Shown: positions 8,358 through 17,668, numbered from the stretch's first letter. The stretch is DNA of 64,000 nucleotides from Marinobacter sp. LQ44 (GCF_001447155.2 NZ_CP014754.1:2046001-2110000); one strand, 5' to 3'. Made by a program: numbers and translations. The notes: a model not told the origin generated them from the sequence alone.

Positions 8358-9683
8358 TTGAAAACGCTTTACTGGTTTACCCGCGACCTGCGGATGCACG
8401 ACAACGCAGCGCTGCTGGCAGCGGCCCGCTCTGACATCTTGCTGTGCGTGTACGTGGTGGATCCCCGCTGGTTTGCCAACGGGCCATTCCAGTGCCGGGC
8501 GATGGGTGAGCATCGATGGCGCTTTCTGTGGCAAAGCCTGACCGACCTGGAGCGCAGCCTGCGGGCCCTGGGGCAGCGGCTGCACATTGCCTTCGGAGAA
8601 CCGGAGCAGGCACTCCCTGGGCTGGTTCACCAGCATTCCGTTGATCGCGTTATTCGCTCACGCCAGCCCGGCACCATCGAAGCGCAACAGTGGCAGACGC
8701 TTCGGCAGAAGCTGCCAAACACCCTGTTTCAGGAGTTCGAAACCCTGAGCCTGTATACAGAAGGCTCGCTGCCTATGCCTGTCAGCGAGTTGCCCGGAAC
8801 CTTTTCCCAGTTCCGCAAGCGGATCGAGAAGCAGGGCGACCGGGGCCCCGATCTTCTGCGTATTCGCACGCTGACCGCCCTGCCACCGCCACCCGGGTTC
8901 CCGGAAGATAACCGGGGTGAATGCCCGCCCATCCCGGAGCCCTCTTCGGCGCTGGCGTTTACGGGCGGAGAGACTGCCGGGCTCGCGCGCCTGCAGGAAT
9001 ACTGTTTTGGCAACCACGGCATTGCCACCTACAAGGAAACCCGCAACGCCCTGGATGACTGGGACTCGTCCTCCAAGTTGTCCCTCTGGCTGGCCAATGG
9101 CAGCCTGTCGGCGCGGGAGGTGGCTGCCACCATCGAAGACTATGAGCGCCAGCACACCCGCAACGATTCCACCTACTGGCTCTGGTTCGAGCTGCTCTGG
9201 CGCGAATACTTCTACTGGTACGCGCTCAAACACGGCAGCCACCTGTTCCGCCGGGACGGTGTGCAACGCAAGCATCGACAGGTGACCTTCTATGGCCATC
9301 GTTTTAAGGCCTGGTGTGAAGGAAACACCCAGTATCCCATCGTCAACGCCGCCATGAACCAACTGCGCGAAACCGGCTACATGAGCAACCGGGCAAGGCA
9401 ATTGGTCGCCAGTTGCTTCGTGCACGAACTGGAACTGGACTGGCGCTACGGCGCAGCCTGGTTCGAGCAGCAGTTGGTGGACTACGATGTCGCCAGCAAC
9501 TACGGCAACTGGCAGTACCTGGCCGGCGTGGGCGCAGACCCGCGAGGCTTGCGGCAATTCAATCTGGACAAGCAGGCGCAACAGTACGATCCTGATGGGG
9601 CCTTCGTTGAACGATGGCAGGGCAGGTCTTCACAACCGGTGGGCCTGCATACCGTGGACGCAGCAGACTGGCCCATTTTATGA
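8358..9683 (+). CDS. Cryptochrome DASH / deoxyribodipyrimidine photolyase
   Basis: A 441-residue flavoprotein of the photolyase/cryptochrome family, DASH branch. The N-terminal antenna domain starts with Trp-Phe-Thr-Arg-Asp-Leu-Arg-Met-His-Asp-Asn. The C-terminal FAD domain has Thr-Tyr-Lys-Glu-Thr-Arg-Asn, Ser-Ser-Lys-Leu-Ser-Leu-Trp-Leu-Ala-Asn-Gly, a Leu-Leu-Trp-Arg-Glu-Tyr-Phe-Tyr-Trp motif and a C-terminal Asn-Trp-Gln-Tyr-Leu-Ala-Gly-Val-Gly segment. DASH proteins repair cyclobutane dimers in single-stranded or looped DNA using blue light. The stop overlaps the next start (ATGA at 9680). It heads a run of five genes, of which a TIGR03643 protein is a known genomic companion of photolyases. 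Confidence 0.92.
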   Translation: MKTLYWFTRDLRMHDNAALLAAARSDILLCVYVVDPRWFANGPFQCRAMGEHRWRFLWQSLTDLERSLRALGQRLHIAFGEPEQALPGLVHQHSVDRVIRSRQPGTIEAQQWQTLRQKLPNTLFQEFETLSLYTEGSLPMPVSELPGTFSQFRKRIEKQGDRGPDLLRIRTLTALPPPPGFPEDNRGECPPIPEPSSALAFTGGETAGLARLQEYCFGNHGIATYKETRNALDDWDSSSKLSLWLANGSLSAREVAATIEDYERQHTRNDSTYWLWFELLWREYFYWYALKHGSHLFRRDGVQRKHRQVTFYGHRFKAWCEGNTQYPIVNAAMNQLRETGYMSNRARQLVASCFVHELELDWRYGAAWFEQQLVDYDVASNYGNWQYLAGVGADPRGLRQFNLDKQAQQYDPDGAFVERWQGRSSQPVGLHTVDAADWPIL

Positions 9684-10168
9684 GTGCTCCGTTGGATAAC
9701 CCGGCCAAGGTACTGGCACGCATCATCGATACCAGCCAACCGTCAACGCTTCTGTGTTGCGGAGAAACCGCCAACGCTGTCGCGGCTGTCTGGCAAAAGC
9801 AGGCTGACTGTCAGTTACTAACTCTCGACACCTCAGACCCAAACGCCCACCTGCCACCGGCCCAGACACCGGATCTGGCCCTGATCACCGACACCCTTGA
9901 GTACCTTCCCTACGAAGAAGGCGCCCTGTTACTGGGCCAGCTGAGGAACTACGGCGCCCACCAGATTGCCGTCGTCATGCCCCAGTCCTCCGATTGGGGC
10001 TTTACCGATTTCATCGCTTTGGGTTTCCAGCGCCACGCAGAACTGGAAACCGAGAACGGCGCACTCACGCTTTACACCTACAACCTGGATACTTACAACC
10101 ATAAACGGGCCTGGAACAATCCCGATAACTGGGCCAATCCGCACATGTGGGGAAAATCGTGGTGGTAA
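9680..10168 (+). CDS. DUF6231-like conserved hypothetical protein
   Basis: A 162-residue protein coupled to the photolyase gene by an ATGA overlap; that ATG is chosen over a longer upstream start inside the photolyase gene. The sequence looks like a degenerate class I methyltransferase or Rossmann domain: an early Leu-Leu-Cys-Cys-Gly-Glu segment, then Asp-Leu-Ala-Leu-Ile-Thr-Asp-Thr-Leu-Glu-Tyr-Leu-Pro resembling the post-motif acidic strand of methyltransferases. The C-terminus is Trp/Asn-rich (Arg-Ala-Trp-Asn-Asn-Pro-Asp-Asn-Trp-Ala-Asn-Pro). I recall the family only as an uncharacterised DUF6231 group in marine gammaproteobacteria; the name is moderately sure and the function unknown. Confidence 0.65.
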   Translation: MSAPLDNPAKVLARIIDTSQPSTLLCCGETANAVAAVWQKQADCQLLTLDTSDPNAHLPPAQTPDLALITDTLEYLPYEEGALLLGQLRNYGAHQIAVVMPQSSDWGFTDFIALGFQRHAELETENGALTLYTYNLDTYNHKRAWNNPDNWANPHMWGKSWW

Positions 10169-11805
10169 AGCAAACAACCTCAAGAGCACTGACACCCAGC
10201 ACCATCCGTATCGGCACCCGCTATCGGGCCAGCCGTCTGAAAGGCCCTTATGACGCCGTGGTGATCGGTTCCGGCATTGGCGGCCTGACCACCGCTGCCT
10301 GCCTGTCCAAGGCCGGTTACAAGGTACTGGTCCTGGAACAGCATTACACCGCAGGCGGCTACACCCACAGCTATGCCCGCAATGGCTATGAATGGGATGT
10401 AGGTGTGCACTACATCGGTGATATGGGCGTGCGCCATACCCTCGGCCGTCGGCTGTTCGATTACATCACCGACGGCAAGCTCGAATGGGCGCCCATGGAC
10501 GAGAATTACGACCGGTTCTTCCTGGGGGACAAGGTCGTCAATCTCAGGGCTGGCAAGGAAGGTTTGCGGCATTCCCTGTTGGCCTCGTTCCCGAATGAAG
10601 GTGACGCCATCGGCCGCTATCTGGCCCTGCTTGGGAAAGTCGCCGACGGCATGCAGTGGTACACCCTGTCCAAACTGTCTCCGGCCCTGGCCGGCCCGCT
10701 GGTTTCCCGGGGCCTGAAAACGCTACTCCCGGACTGTTTTAACAAGACGACCTACGAGGTGCTAAGCGACCTGACCGACAACCAGGAACTGATTGGCGCC
10801 ATCACCGGCCAGTGGGGCGATTGCGGCGTAACCCCCAAGCACTCCAGTTTCATGGTGCACGCGTTGATTGCCAAGCATTACCTGTATGGCGGTTTCTACC
10901 CGGTGGGCGGCGCCTCGGAAATTGCCAAAACCATTATCCCGGTGATTCAGGCCGGCGGTGGCGATGTCCTCACCTACGCCGATGTGAAGGAAATCCTTGT
11001 CGAGAAGGGCAAGGCCGTTGGCGTGCGTATGGCCGACGGCCATGACATCCGCGCCCCGCTGGTGATCAGCAATGCGGGAGCGATCAATACCTTCGAACGA
11101 CTGCTGCCCGAGTCCGTCGCTGACAGCATTGGCTATCCCGGCAACCGGGAACACATCAAGCCCTCTATGCCGCATATTGGACTGTACATAGGCCTTAAAG
11201 GCACGCCCGAACAACTCGGCCTGCCCCGAACCAACTTCTGGATTTACCCGAGCGCAGACCACGATGGCAACGTGGAGCAGTTCCTGAAAGACCCCCAGAG
11301 CGCGCCTTTCCCGGTGGTCTATATCTCGTTCCCGGCCGCCAAAGACCCGGATTACCAGAACCGCTGGCCCGACACCTCCATCATTGAAATTGTTGCCCCC
11401 ACCACCTGGGAGATGTTCGAGCCCTGGCAGGGCTCCACCTGGGGCAAGCGCGGCGATGACTATGAAGCTCTGAAGACAAAGATCACCGACCAGTTGCTGG
11501 ACGTAATGTACGACAAATTGCCCCAGCTCCGCGGCAAGGTAGACTACGTGGAAACTTCCACACCGCTCTCTACGGCCTGGTTCTGCCGTTACGAACAAGG
11601 TGAACTCTATGGCCTGGACCACACCCCGGAACGCTTCGAGCAACGCTGGCTGAGGCCGAAAACCGACATCCCCGGCCTGTACCTGACCGGACAGGACATC
11701 CTGACCTGCGGCGTCGTCGGTGCCATGATTGGCGGGCTGGTAACCACCCTGGCCATACGGGGTCTGAAAGGTGCAGGCCTGGCCAAGCGAATCTTTGTGG
11801 GCTGA
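10159..11805 (+). CDS. FAD-dependent oxidoreductase, phytoene desaturase/retinol saturase-like
   Basis: About 548 residues. The N-terminus holds the dinucleotide-binding motif Val-Ile-Gly-Ser-Gly-Ile-Gly-Gly-Leu-Thr, followed by Val-Leu-Glu-Gln and Gly-Gly-Tyr-Thr-His-Ser. The C-terminus holds the second FAD motif, Gly-Leu-Tyr-Leu-Thr-Gly-Gln-Asp followed by Gly-Ala-Met-Ile-Gly-Gly. This is the carotenoid desaturase/all-trans-retinol 13,14-reductase superfamily; Val-Gly-Val-His-Tyr-Ile-Gly near residue 80 fits the retinol-saturase branch. There is no other carotenoid gene around, so the substrate is unknown. The start is ambiguous: GTG at 10147, 10159 or 10162; GGGGA favours 10159 or 10162. 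It overlaps the end of the preceding gene by a few bases. Confidence 0.8.
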   Translation: MVVKQTTSRALTPSTIRIGTRYRASRLKGPYDAVVIGSGIGGLTTAACLSKAGYKVLVLEQHYTAGGYTHSYARNGYEWDVGVHYIGDMGVRHTLGRRLFDYITDGKLEWAPMDENYDRFFLGDKVVNLRAGKEGLRHSLLASFPNEGDAIGRYLALLGKVADGMQWYTLSKLSPALAGPLVSRGLKTLLPDCFNKTTYEVLSDLTDNQELIGAITGQWGDCGVTPKHSSFMVHALIAKHYLYGGFYPVGGASEIAKTIIPVIQAGGGDVLTYADVKEILVEKGKAVGVRMADGHDIRAPLVISNAGAINTFERLLPESVADSIGYPGNREHIKPSMPHIGLYIGLKGTPEQLGLPRTNFWIYPSADHDGNVEQFLKDPQSAPFPVVYISFPAAKDPDYQNRWPDTSIIEIVAPTTWEMFEPWQGSTWGKRGDDYEALKTKITDQLLDVMYDKLPQLRGKVDYVETSTPLSTAWFCRYEQGELYGLDHTPERFEQRWLRPKTDIPGLYLTGQDILTCGVVGAMIGGLVTTLAIRGLKGAGLAKRIFVG

Positions 11806-11814
11806 GGTACTGCG

Positions 11815-12072
11815 ATGAGCTCCACACTGACAGCTGCAGACGTGTCTCGCGTCATTGAAATGGCCTGGGAAGACCGAACGCCCTTTGAGGCCATTGAGGC
11901 CTGCTTTGGTCTGTCGGAGAAAGACGTCATCAGGCTAATGCGTCGGGAGTTGAAACCGGGCAGTTTCCGACTGTGGCGCAAGCGTGTCAGCGGGCGCAAC
12001 ACAAAACATGCCCGGTTAAGGCCTGAGGGTGTTTTACGGGCTTATTGCCCGACCCAGTACAAACACAGATGA
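11815..12072 (+). CDS. TIGR03643 family protein (photolyase-associated small protein)
   Basis: An 85-residue protein matching the TIGR03643 family: an Ile-Glu-Met-Ala-Trp-Glu-Asp-Arg-Thr-Pro-Phe-Glu-Ala-Ile-Glu motif, then Phe-Gly-Leu-Ser-Glu-Lys-Asp-Val-Ile and Met-Arg-Arg-Glu-Leu-Lys-Pro-Gly-Ser-Phe-Arg-Leu-Trp-Arg-Lys-Arg-Val. The arrangement suggests a helix-turn-helix-like fold, possibly nucleic-acid binding. Such genes frequently sit beside photolyase/cryptochrome genes, as here. Nine bases separate it from the oxidoreductase stop, so it is probably co-transcribed. Function unknown. Confidence 0.85.
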   Translation: MSSTLTAADVSRVIEMAWEDRTPFEAIEACFGLSEKDVIRLMRRELKPGSFRLWRKRVSGRNTKHARLRPEGVLRAYCPTQYKHR

Positions 12073-12128
12073 CGGCGCACACGAGTTTCGTTACCGTTAC
12101 AGGTATTGAAAAACCACCGGACCGAGCT

Positions 12129-12551
12129 ATGGCATTCTTCTCCGAAAAAGCAGCAGCGTCGCAACTGAAACACGAGGCGGACAAGGTCGGCAAGGACGAC
12201 CTTGAATCGCTGTTAGAGCGACAGAGAGCGATTGAGGAAAAGGTCCGGGCCAGTGGCCGTTTACGCCGGTTCACCACCGACATCCGTTTGATGTTTTCGC
12301 TGATACGGGATTACTGGCGGGGCGATTACCGCGCCATTCCCTGGAAGAGCATTGCCGCCGTCGCCGGTGCCCTGCTGTACGTGCTGAACCCCATTGACCT
12401 GATTCCCGACATTATCTTTGGCATCGGTTTTCTCGACGACGCCGGCGTGGTGGCTTTGTGCCTGAAACTGGTGGAGTCAGACCTCCACCGCTATGCCGCC
12501 TGGAAAGCACAGCAGGAAGACAGCAACGTCACCACAGTGACAATTGATTAA
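12129..12551 (+). CDS. YkvA family (DUF1232) membrane protein
   Basis: A 140-residue protein with an N-terminal charged helical region and the DUF1232 core: a hydrophobic segment, then Tyr-Val-Leu-Asn-Pro-Ile-Asp-Leu-Ile-Pro-Asp, then Phe-Leu-Asp-Asp-Ala-Gly-Val. Two short membrane helices are expected. ATG at 12129 is preferred over an upstream start that would overlap the TIGR03643 gene. Family function is unknown. Confidence 0.82.
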   Translation: MAFFSEKAAASQLKHEADKVGKDDLESLLERQRAIEEKVRASGRLRRFTTDIRLMFSLIRDYWRGDYRAIPWKSIAAVAGALLYVLNPIDLIPDIIFGIGFLDDAGVVALCLKLVESDLHRYAAWKAQQEDSNVTTVTID

Positions 12552-12614
12552 GGAATAATCAGAGGGTATTCTCTCGCCCCTCCTCCTCAACCCTGTGCCG
12601 TTAACGGAGTTACC

Positions 12615-13391
12615 GTGGATTTTGCCACCCTGATCGGCCTGGTCGGCGCTATTATGCTTATCGCATCGGCGGTGATTCTGGGCGTGTCCCCCGAGGTATT
12701 TTTAAACCCGGCGTCACTGCTGATTGTGGTGGGCGGCAGCCTGCTGGTGGTGCTCGCCAAATTCAGCTTTTACCAGTTTTTCGATGCCTTCAAGGTGGCC
12801 GCCCGGGCGTTCAAGTTCAAGCTGCCGGAAACCCAGGCCAGCATCGACGAGCTGGTTGAAGTCGCTCAGATAGCTCGTAAACAGGGTGTTCTGGGACTGG
12901 AGGGCCGGGACGTCAGCTCGCCGTTTCTGGCCCAGGGCATTCAGATGCTGGTGGATGGCCAGGACGCCAGCACCATCAAGCAACTGCTTAACAAAGAACG
13001 GTTAATGACCCTGGACCACAATCGTTCCGGGGCCAAGGTGTTCAATGCCCTGGCTGACGTGGCGCCGGCCATGGGTATGATCGGCACCTTGATCGGCCTG
13101 GTGCAGATGCTGTCAAACATGGAAGACCCGAAATCCATCGGCCCGGCCATGGCGGTCGCTCTGCTCACCACACTTTACGGCGCCATGATCGCCACCATGA
13201 TTGCCACGCCTATCGCCGACAAGCTGTCGCTGCGAATGACCGAAGAAGCCCGCATGCAATCTTTGTACATCGATGCTCTGGTGGCCATTCAGGAGGGCAC
13301 CAATCCCAGAATCATTGAACAAATGCTGTCTTCTTACCTGCCGCCGAAAGAACGCGCAAAGAACGGTGAAGCGGAAACGGCAAGCGACTGA
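12615..13391 (+). CDS. pomA: Flagellar stator protein PomA/MotA
   Basis: A 258-residue inner-membrane stator subunit with four transmembrane helices: two at the N-terminus (residues 3-50) and two after the cytoplasmic domain, where Asn-Ala-Leu-Ala-Asp-Val-Ala-Pro-Ala-Met-Gly-Met-Ile-Gly-Thr-Leu-Ile-Gly matches the conserved TM3 region. Residues following it (Ser-Asn-Met-Glu-Asp-Pro-Lys-Ser-Ile-Gly-Pro-Ala-Met-Ala) are characteristic of PomA-type sodium stators, although ion choice cannot be proven here. GTG start at 12615 with a CGGAG 5 bases upstream. It forms a two-gene operon with the MotB-like gene 2 bases downstream. Confidence 0.9.
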   Translation: MDFATLIGLVGAIMLIASAVILGVSPEVFLNPASLLIVVGGSLLVVLAKFSFYQFFDAFKVAARAFKFKLPETQASIDELVEVAQIARKQGVLGLEGRDVSSPFLAQGIQMLVDGQDASTIKQLLNKERLMTLDHNRSGAKVFNALADVAPAMGMIGTLIGLVQMLSNMEDPKSIGPAMAVALLTTLYGAMIATMIATPIADKLSLRMTEEARMQSLYIDALVAIQEGTNPRIIEQMLSSYLPPKERAKNGEAETASD

Positions 13392-13393
13392 CC

Positions 13394-14314
13394 ATGGACG
13401 AGTTACCGGAAGAAGAAAAACGCGCGATACCGGCCTGGGTGGTCACCTTTGCCGACCTGATGTCGTTGCTGATGTGCTTCTTTGTGCTGCTGCTGTCATT
13501 CTCCGAAATCGACGCCCAGAAGTTCAAGCAGATAGCCGGTGAACTGTCCAAAGCCTTTGGTGTTCAAAGGGAAATTCCGGCCCTGGAAGTCCCCATGGGC
13601 ACCAGCCCGATCTTCGACACGTTCTCACCGGCACCGCCGGAGCCGACCGTAGTCAATGAAATACGCCAAACCACCACCGATCAGCAACCGCAACTGCAGA
13701 CCCTTAACGACCCGACCGAGCAGGCGGTGCGGGACGCCATTCGGGAACAGATGGATGCCAACCTTGCACAGATCCTGGAGGTACTGGAGCCGGCGATTAT
13801 GGACGGGCGCATCAACGTCTCGGAAGACCAGCGCCGAATCGTAATCCGGGTCGAAGAGAAGGGCTCGTTCCCGTCCGGGTCTGCTCAGCTGACCTGGGAA
13901 TTCGAGGGCTTGCTGCTTGGCATGGCGGAGGTGCTGGCCGACATGCCGGGCGATCTGGCGGTGGAAGGCCACACCGACAACATCCCGATCCGCACGGAAA
14001 GATTCTTCAGCAACTGGGACCTGTCAGCGGCCCGGGCAGCCGCAGTGGCTAATGTGTTGCTGGCGCGGGATCAGGTGTCGCCCGAGCGCCTGCGAGTGAC
14101 CGGCCTGGCCGATACTCGCCCAAGGGTGGCCAACACCACCGCAGACAACCGGGCCAAGAACCGGCGAGTGGAAATCATCATTGACCTGTCGGGGCCGCTG
14201 GAAGAGCAGGAGATCCGACTGCGGGAGCTGATTGAGGCTGAACAGAAAAACCAGGAAGCGATCATCGATCTGCGGTCTGAGCAGACTTCACCGTCCGGCG
14301 ACCTGGTCTGGTAG
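13394..14314 (+). CDS. pomB: Flagellar stator protein PomB/MotB
   Basis: A 306-residue partner of the PomA-like protein. It has a short cytoplasmic N-terminus, one transmembrane helix with the ion-binding Asp in Val-Thr-Phe-Ala-Asp-Leu-Met-Ser (residue 22), a plug/linker region and a C-terminal OmpA-like peptidoglycan-binding domain with Val-Glu-Gly-His-Thr-Asp-Asn and an Asn-Arg-Arg-Val-Glu-Ile motif. It anchors the stator to the cell wall. The gene converges on the AttH-like lipoprotein gene with only a 4-base gap and no visible terminator. Confidence 0.92.
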   Translation: MDELPEEEKRAIPAWVVTFADLMSLLMCFFVLLLSFSEIDAQKFKQIAGELSKAFGVQREIPALEVPMGTSPIFDTFSPAPPEPTVVNEIRQTTTDQQPQLQTLNDPTEQAVRDAIREQMDANLAQILEVLEPAIMDGRINVSEDQRRIVIRVEEKGSFPSGSAQLTWEFEGLLLGMAEVLADMPGDLAVEGHTDNIPIRTERFFSNWDLSAARAAAVANVLLARDQVSPERLRVTGLADTRPRVANTTADNRAKNRRVEIIIDLSGPLEEQEIRLRELIEAEQKNQEAIIDLRSEQTSPSGDLVW

Positions 14315-14318
14315 CGCG

Positions 14319-15413
14319 CTACTGTTCGGAGTAACCCGTAAGCTCCATATAACCTACCCCTTCGTGACTGCCAGTCACCGTTACCGGGCTTTCCCAGTAG
14401 GGATACAGACCATTGTTGGTGTAGTTACCTTGGGGAGCCGACAGCGTCAGATCAACATCATAATCCGGCACGGTCAGGCGCCACCGGGTGGGCACGGGCC
14501 CGGTGCCCGGTTCCAGTTGCAACTGGTCGGGGGCCAGGGCCACCGGCTCACCACCGGCAGGTATCCAGGTGCCGGAGCGGAAATGATCTTGTTGCTCCCG
14601 AAGCTGGAAGGCCATCAGTTTGTCACCGGAATCCAGATGCAGGGCAAACCAGTCCCAGCCCTGCTGGCCTGCTTTCAGAAACTGGCTGCTCCACTCCCGG
14701 TCAAACCAGGCCTTACCGCGTACCGGCAGCGTTTCACGCCCGAGCCTCACCTGTCCGGTCACCTCGATATCCACCAGGCTGAAATACATCGAGCCCTCGC
14801 CGCTGGCCGACTTGGCGCTGAACCCGTCAATGCCGTGGGCCACCGGCGCTCCCCGCACGGTCAGTTCAAGGTCAAACGCCCAATAGTCATCCGTATCAGG
14901 CTGCCCATGACGGACCAGGACCTGCCACTGATCCGGGTCATCACCGGTGATCAGTTGCCAGTGGTCTAGCCAAACCTTGAAGGGTTCGGCAGTGGCGCCC
15001 GCCTGGCCCAGATCACCCCGAGCCAATCGTTCACTAAACCAATGTTGCTCCCGGTAGCTGACGGCGGCATGGGCCATCCAGGCTGCCTGTAACGGCCAGC
15101 CCGAGGGCTCCGGTGACGGAGCTTCATGATCACGGGGCTCGATGGCCTGGCGGAACTGGGTCCATTGCAGGCCCAGCGGTTCGCCAGCGTCCGTTTCCAG
15201 ATTCGCGGTGAGGTACCACCATTCGATGCGATGGGCCGGATGGGGGCCGAAATCCCGGGGGAATACCAGTTCCGTGCCCGGCCCCGGCTGCTCGAATCCG
15301 TCCCCGGTGCCGACCGTTCCACCCAGGCCGGCAAAACCCGCGTCTGTGCCCGGCTCGCTGCACCCTGCAAGCAGCCCGTAGACAAGCAACATGGTCAGCC
15401 AACGAAGCCTCAT
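14319..15413 (-). CDS. AttH/CrtC-like lipocalin-domain lipoprotein
   Basis: A 364-residue lipoprotein with a signal peptide and lipobox Leu-Leu-Ala-Gly-Cys (Cys18). The body is the COG5621 (AttH/hydroxyneurosporene-synthase-like) double lipocalin fold: the marker Arg-Ile-Glu-Trp-Trp-Tyr-Leu-Thr-Ala near residue 62, a Gln-Trp-Thr-Gln-Phe-Arg segment, and Lys-Ala-Trp-Phe-Asp-Arg-Glu-Trp-Ser-Ser in the middle. AttH-type proteins are encoded with ABC exporters of the AttEFG kind, as is the case here, where the start overlaps the stop of the FtsX-type permease gene by 4 bases. The ligand is unknown but should be hydrophobic. Confidence 0.8.
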   Translation of the reverse strand: MRLRWLTMLLVYGLLAGCSEPGTDAGFAGLGGTVGTGDGFEQPGPGTELVFPRDFGPHPAHRIEWWYLTANLETDAGEPLGLQWTQFRQAIEPRDHEAPSPEPSGWPLQAAWMAHAAVSYREQHWFSERLARGDLGQAGATAEPFKVWLDHWQLITGDDPDQWQVLVRHGQPDTDDYWAFDLELTVRGAPVAHGIDGFSAKSASGEGSMYFSLVDIEVTGQVRLGRETLPVRGKAWFDREWSSQFLKAGQQGWDWFALHLDSGDKLMAFQLREQQDHFRSGTWIPAGGEPVALAPDQLQLEPGTGPVPTRWRLTVPDYDVDLTLSAPQGNYTNNGLYPYWESPVTVTGSHEGVGYMELTGYSEQ

Positions 15414-17668
15414 CGCTCTTCTCCCGTCACGCTACCGGTCACCGATGGGCGAACCGCAGGGCGCCCCAACTGCCGGCGCATCAGCAAGGCAATACAGCCG
15501 CCAATGAGCAACGCCAGGGCCAGCAATTCCAACCAGAATACCGGATAGACTGCCATCGGCAGCGACCAACCGAAAGCCAGGGGGTTGATGCGCTGCACCA
15601 GCACCCAGGTCAACCCAACACCCACCGGCAAGGCCAGCACGGCGGCGCTGAGGGTGACCGCCAGCGCCAGCAGCAGGAGCCTCCGGAAAACCTCCGCTCT
15701 CGCCATACCCCAGACTTCCAGCAGCCGGAAGTACCACAGGCGGGTGGACAGAAACACCCAGCCCATCAGTAACAGGGCAACCGCCGCCAGTGCCAGGGTC
15801 AGCACCGTCATGGCGCGGGTCAGTGTGAAGGTCTGCTCGAACACTCGATTGGCCAGATCCTGAATGGCGCGATTGTCCCGGATGGTCAACGCCGGCTCGC
15901 CCCAGAGTGCGCGCAAGGCGTCAGTGATGGTTTCAATACCGACGCTGGCCGTGGTGATCGAGAAACTCTCGAACGTCACCTCAAAATCCGGCGGCAGGAT
16001 TTGCCCGGCAATCAGCACTTCCCCCGCTGGCCGGCCGTAATCCGGGTAGATCGCCAACACCGGCAGGTTAAGAGCCTGCTCCGCCAGCATCAGCTCCAGC
16101 TCTTCGCCCACGGACAATCCCAGGCGATAGGCGAGCTGCTCATTAACCATCACACCGGCACCAGACGCCAGTGCCTGCCAGGGCATGGGTGTCTGCTCAA
16201 GCAAGGCCCAGCCAGTCATCAGCGGGCCAACCGGCGCCACGGCAAAGATATCCACTCCCTGCCAGGCTTGCCCCTGCCGGAAGCGCCCTGAGCCACGCTG
16301 AACGTGGTGCCAAACCCCTTCGTTTGCGGTTGCAACATGTTCCGTGAGCCAGTTGGCAGCCAGGGCACTGTCCGCGCTCTCGGGCACTTCCAAGTAGACA
16401 TCCGCCGACAACCGCTGGCTCAGCCAGCGATCAAAGGTCTCCTCAAAGGTAATCACCAAAGCCTGCACGGCCAACACCATGGCCAGGGAGAACTGCAACG
16501 CCACCAGGGGCAACGCCAGGCGCCGGCACAGCACGTTGAACTCGGCCCACCACCAGCGCATACCCGGTTTGCTACTGACTCGAACACCTGCACCAGACAA
16601 CAAAGACAGGCCGCGGGGCATTAACCACCCGATACCGGCTAATACCAGTGCCAGTGCCGCGAACAGCAGCCACAAGGCATCGGCCCGCCACACACCAACC
16701 AGGCCGGCAAATACGACCAGGGCAGCGGCTGCTGGCCGCAGGCGGCTGCCCGGCGTGACGCGGGCAACCACCGGCATCAGCCAATCCACCGTGGCCACGG
16801 TGATCAGCAGCACGGTCATCACCAATGCGGGCACCTGCCAGTGGTTGCCGCCGGTCGCTAACTGGCGGCTGTCAAACAGCCCTTCCATGACATTGGCGAA
16901 GCCTCCTTCCAGCACTGAGGCCAACGCCTGACCGAGCCAAATACCGGGAATCAGGGTGAGAGCGGCAAGACACAGAAGCTCCAATAGCAGATGCCCACGC
17001 ACACGCTGACCGGACACCCCAAAGCGGGCCAGCAGGGCGAAACTGTCCCGGCGCTGGGACAGCGACAATAGATAGACGCTGCGCAGGAGCAACCCGGTAA
17101 TCAGCAACACCAGCACGCTCAAGGCATCCAGGTTCAGCAGGAAACTGTCGCCCAGCTGGCCGGTGTCCGGTGACAAAGCGAAAGGGGCGGTGCGATAGGC
17201 CGGGGGCAAAGGCCCCTCACCCGCCGACAGGATCAGGAACAGCTGCTGTTCGGCGGCCGTTAGCGCCGCTGCGTCGGCGATATCCAGAAACGGCTGGCCG
17301 ACCAGTGGCTGGCCATCAAAGCTGGCAACATCCGCCTGGCCCTGAAAACACAGGGCCGCCAGAGGGTCGACACCAATCACCCGGCGGGACTCGCCCTCCG
17401 GCAGGACCTCCAGCCAGGGCATCACGCACAGGCCCTGGCGGCGAAGCAAAACAAAATCCTCTACGGTGATGGCTGCGCCATCAACCCGCTGCACCTGGTC
17501 ACGCACCTCCACCAGCCGTTCACTCTGGCCGAGGCTGTCGCGGGCCTGGCTGGTCAGGTGGTGAATACCGGTCCACAAGGCGGTCGCCAGCAGCATCAGA
17601 AGGGCCAGCGCGGCGCCCTGCCAGGGGTGCCGGCGATAGTGGCTGAGCAGGGCGAAAAACACCGTCAT
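15410..17668 (-). CDS. ABC transporter permease, FtsX/MacB-type
   Basis: A 752-residue membrane protein with an N-terminal helix, a large periplasmic domain, then several helices, a second periplasmic domain and a final set of helices: a duplicated FtsX-type permease in a single chain. This arrangement (two FtsX units per polypeptide) resembles LolCE/AttFG fusion permeases working on lipids, lipoproteins or peptides drawn from the membrane. It lies 6 bases after the ATPase gene and overlaps the AttH-like gene, giving a three-gene ABC module. Substrate unknown. Confidence 0.85.
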   Translation of the reverse strand: MTVFFALLSHYRRHPWQGAALALLMLLATALWTGIHHLTSQARDSLGQSERLVEVRDQVQRVDGAAITVEDFVLLRRQGLCVMPWLEVLPEGESRRVIGVDPLAALCFQGQADVASFDGQPLVGQPFLDIADAAALTAAEQQLFLILSAGEGPLPPAYRTAPFALSPDTGQLGDSFLLNLDALSVLVLLITGLLLRSVYLLSLSQRRDSFALLARFGVSGQRVRGHLLLELLCLAALTLIPGIWLGQALASVLEGGFANVMEGLFDSRQLATGGNHWQVPALVMTVLLITVATVDWLMPVVARVTPGSRLRPAAAALVVFAGLVGVWRADALWLLFAALALVLAGIGWLMPRGLSLLSGAGVRVSSKPGMRWWWAEFNVLCRRLALPLVALQFSLAMVLAVQALVITFEETFDRWLSQRLSADVYLEVPESADSALAANWLTEHVATANEGVWHHVQRGSGRFRQGQAWQGVDIFAVAPVGPLMTGWALLEQTPMPWQALASGAGVMVNEQLAYRLGLSVGEELELMLAEQALNLPVLAIYPDYGRPAGEVLIAGQILPPDFEVTFESFSITTASVGIETITDALRALWGEPALTIRDNRAIQDLANRVFEQTFTLTRAMTVLTLALAAVALLLMGWVFLSTRLWYFRLLEVWGMARAEVFRRLLLLALAVTLSAAVLALPVGVGLTWVLVQRINPLAFGWSLPMAVYPVFWLELLALALLIGGCIALLMRRQLGRPAVRPSVTGSVTGEER

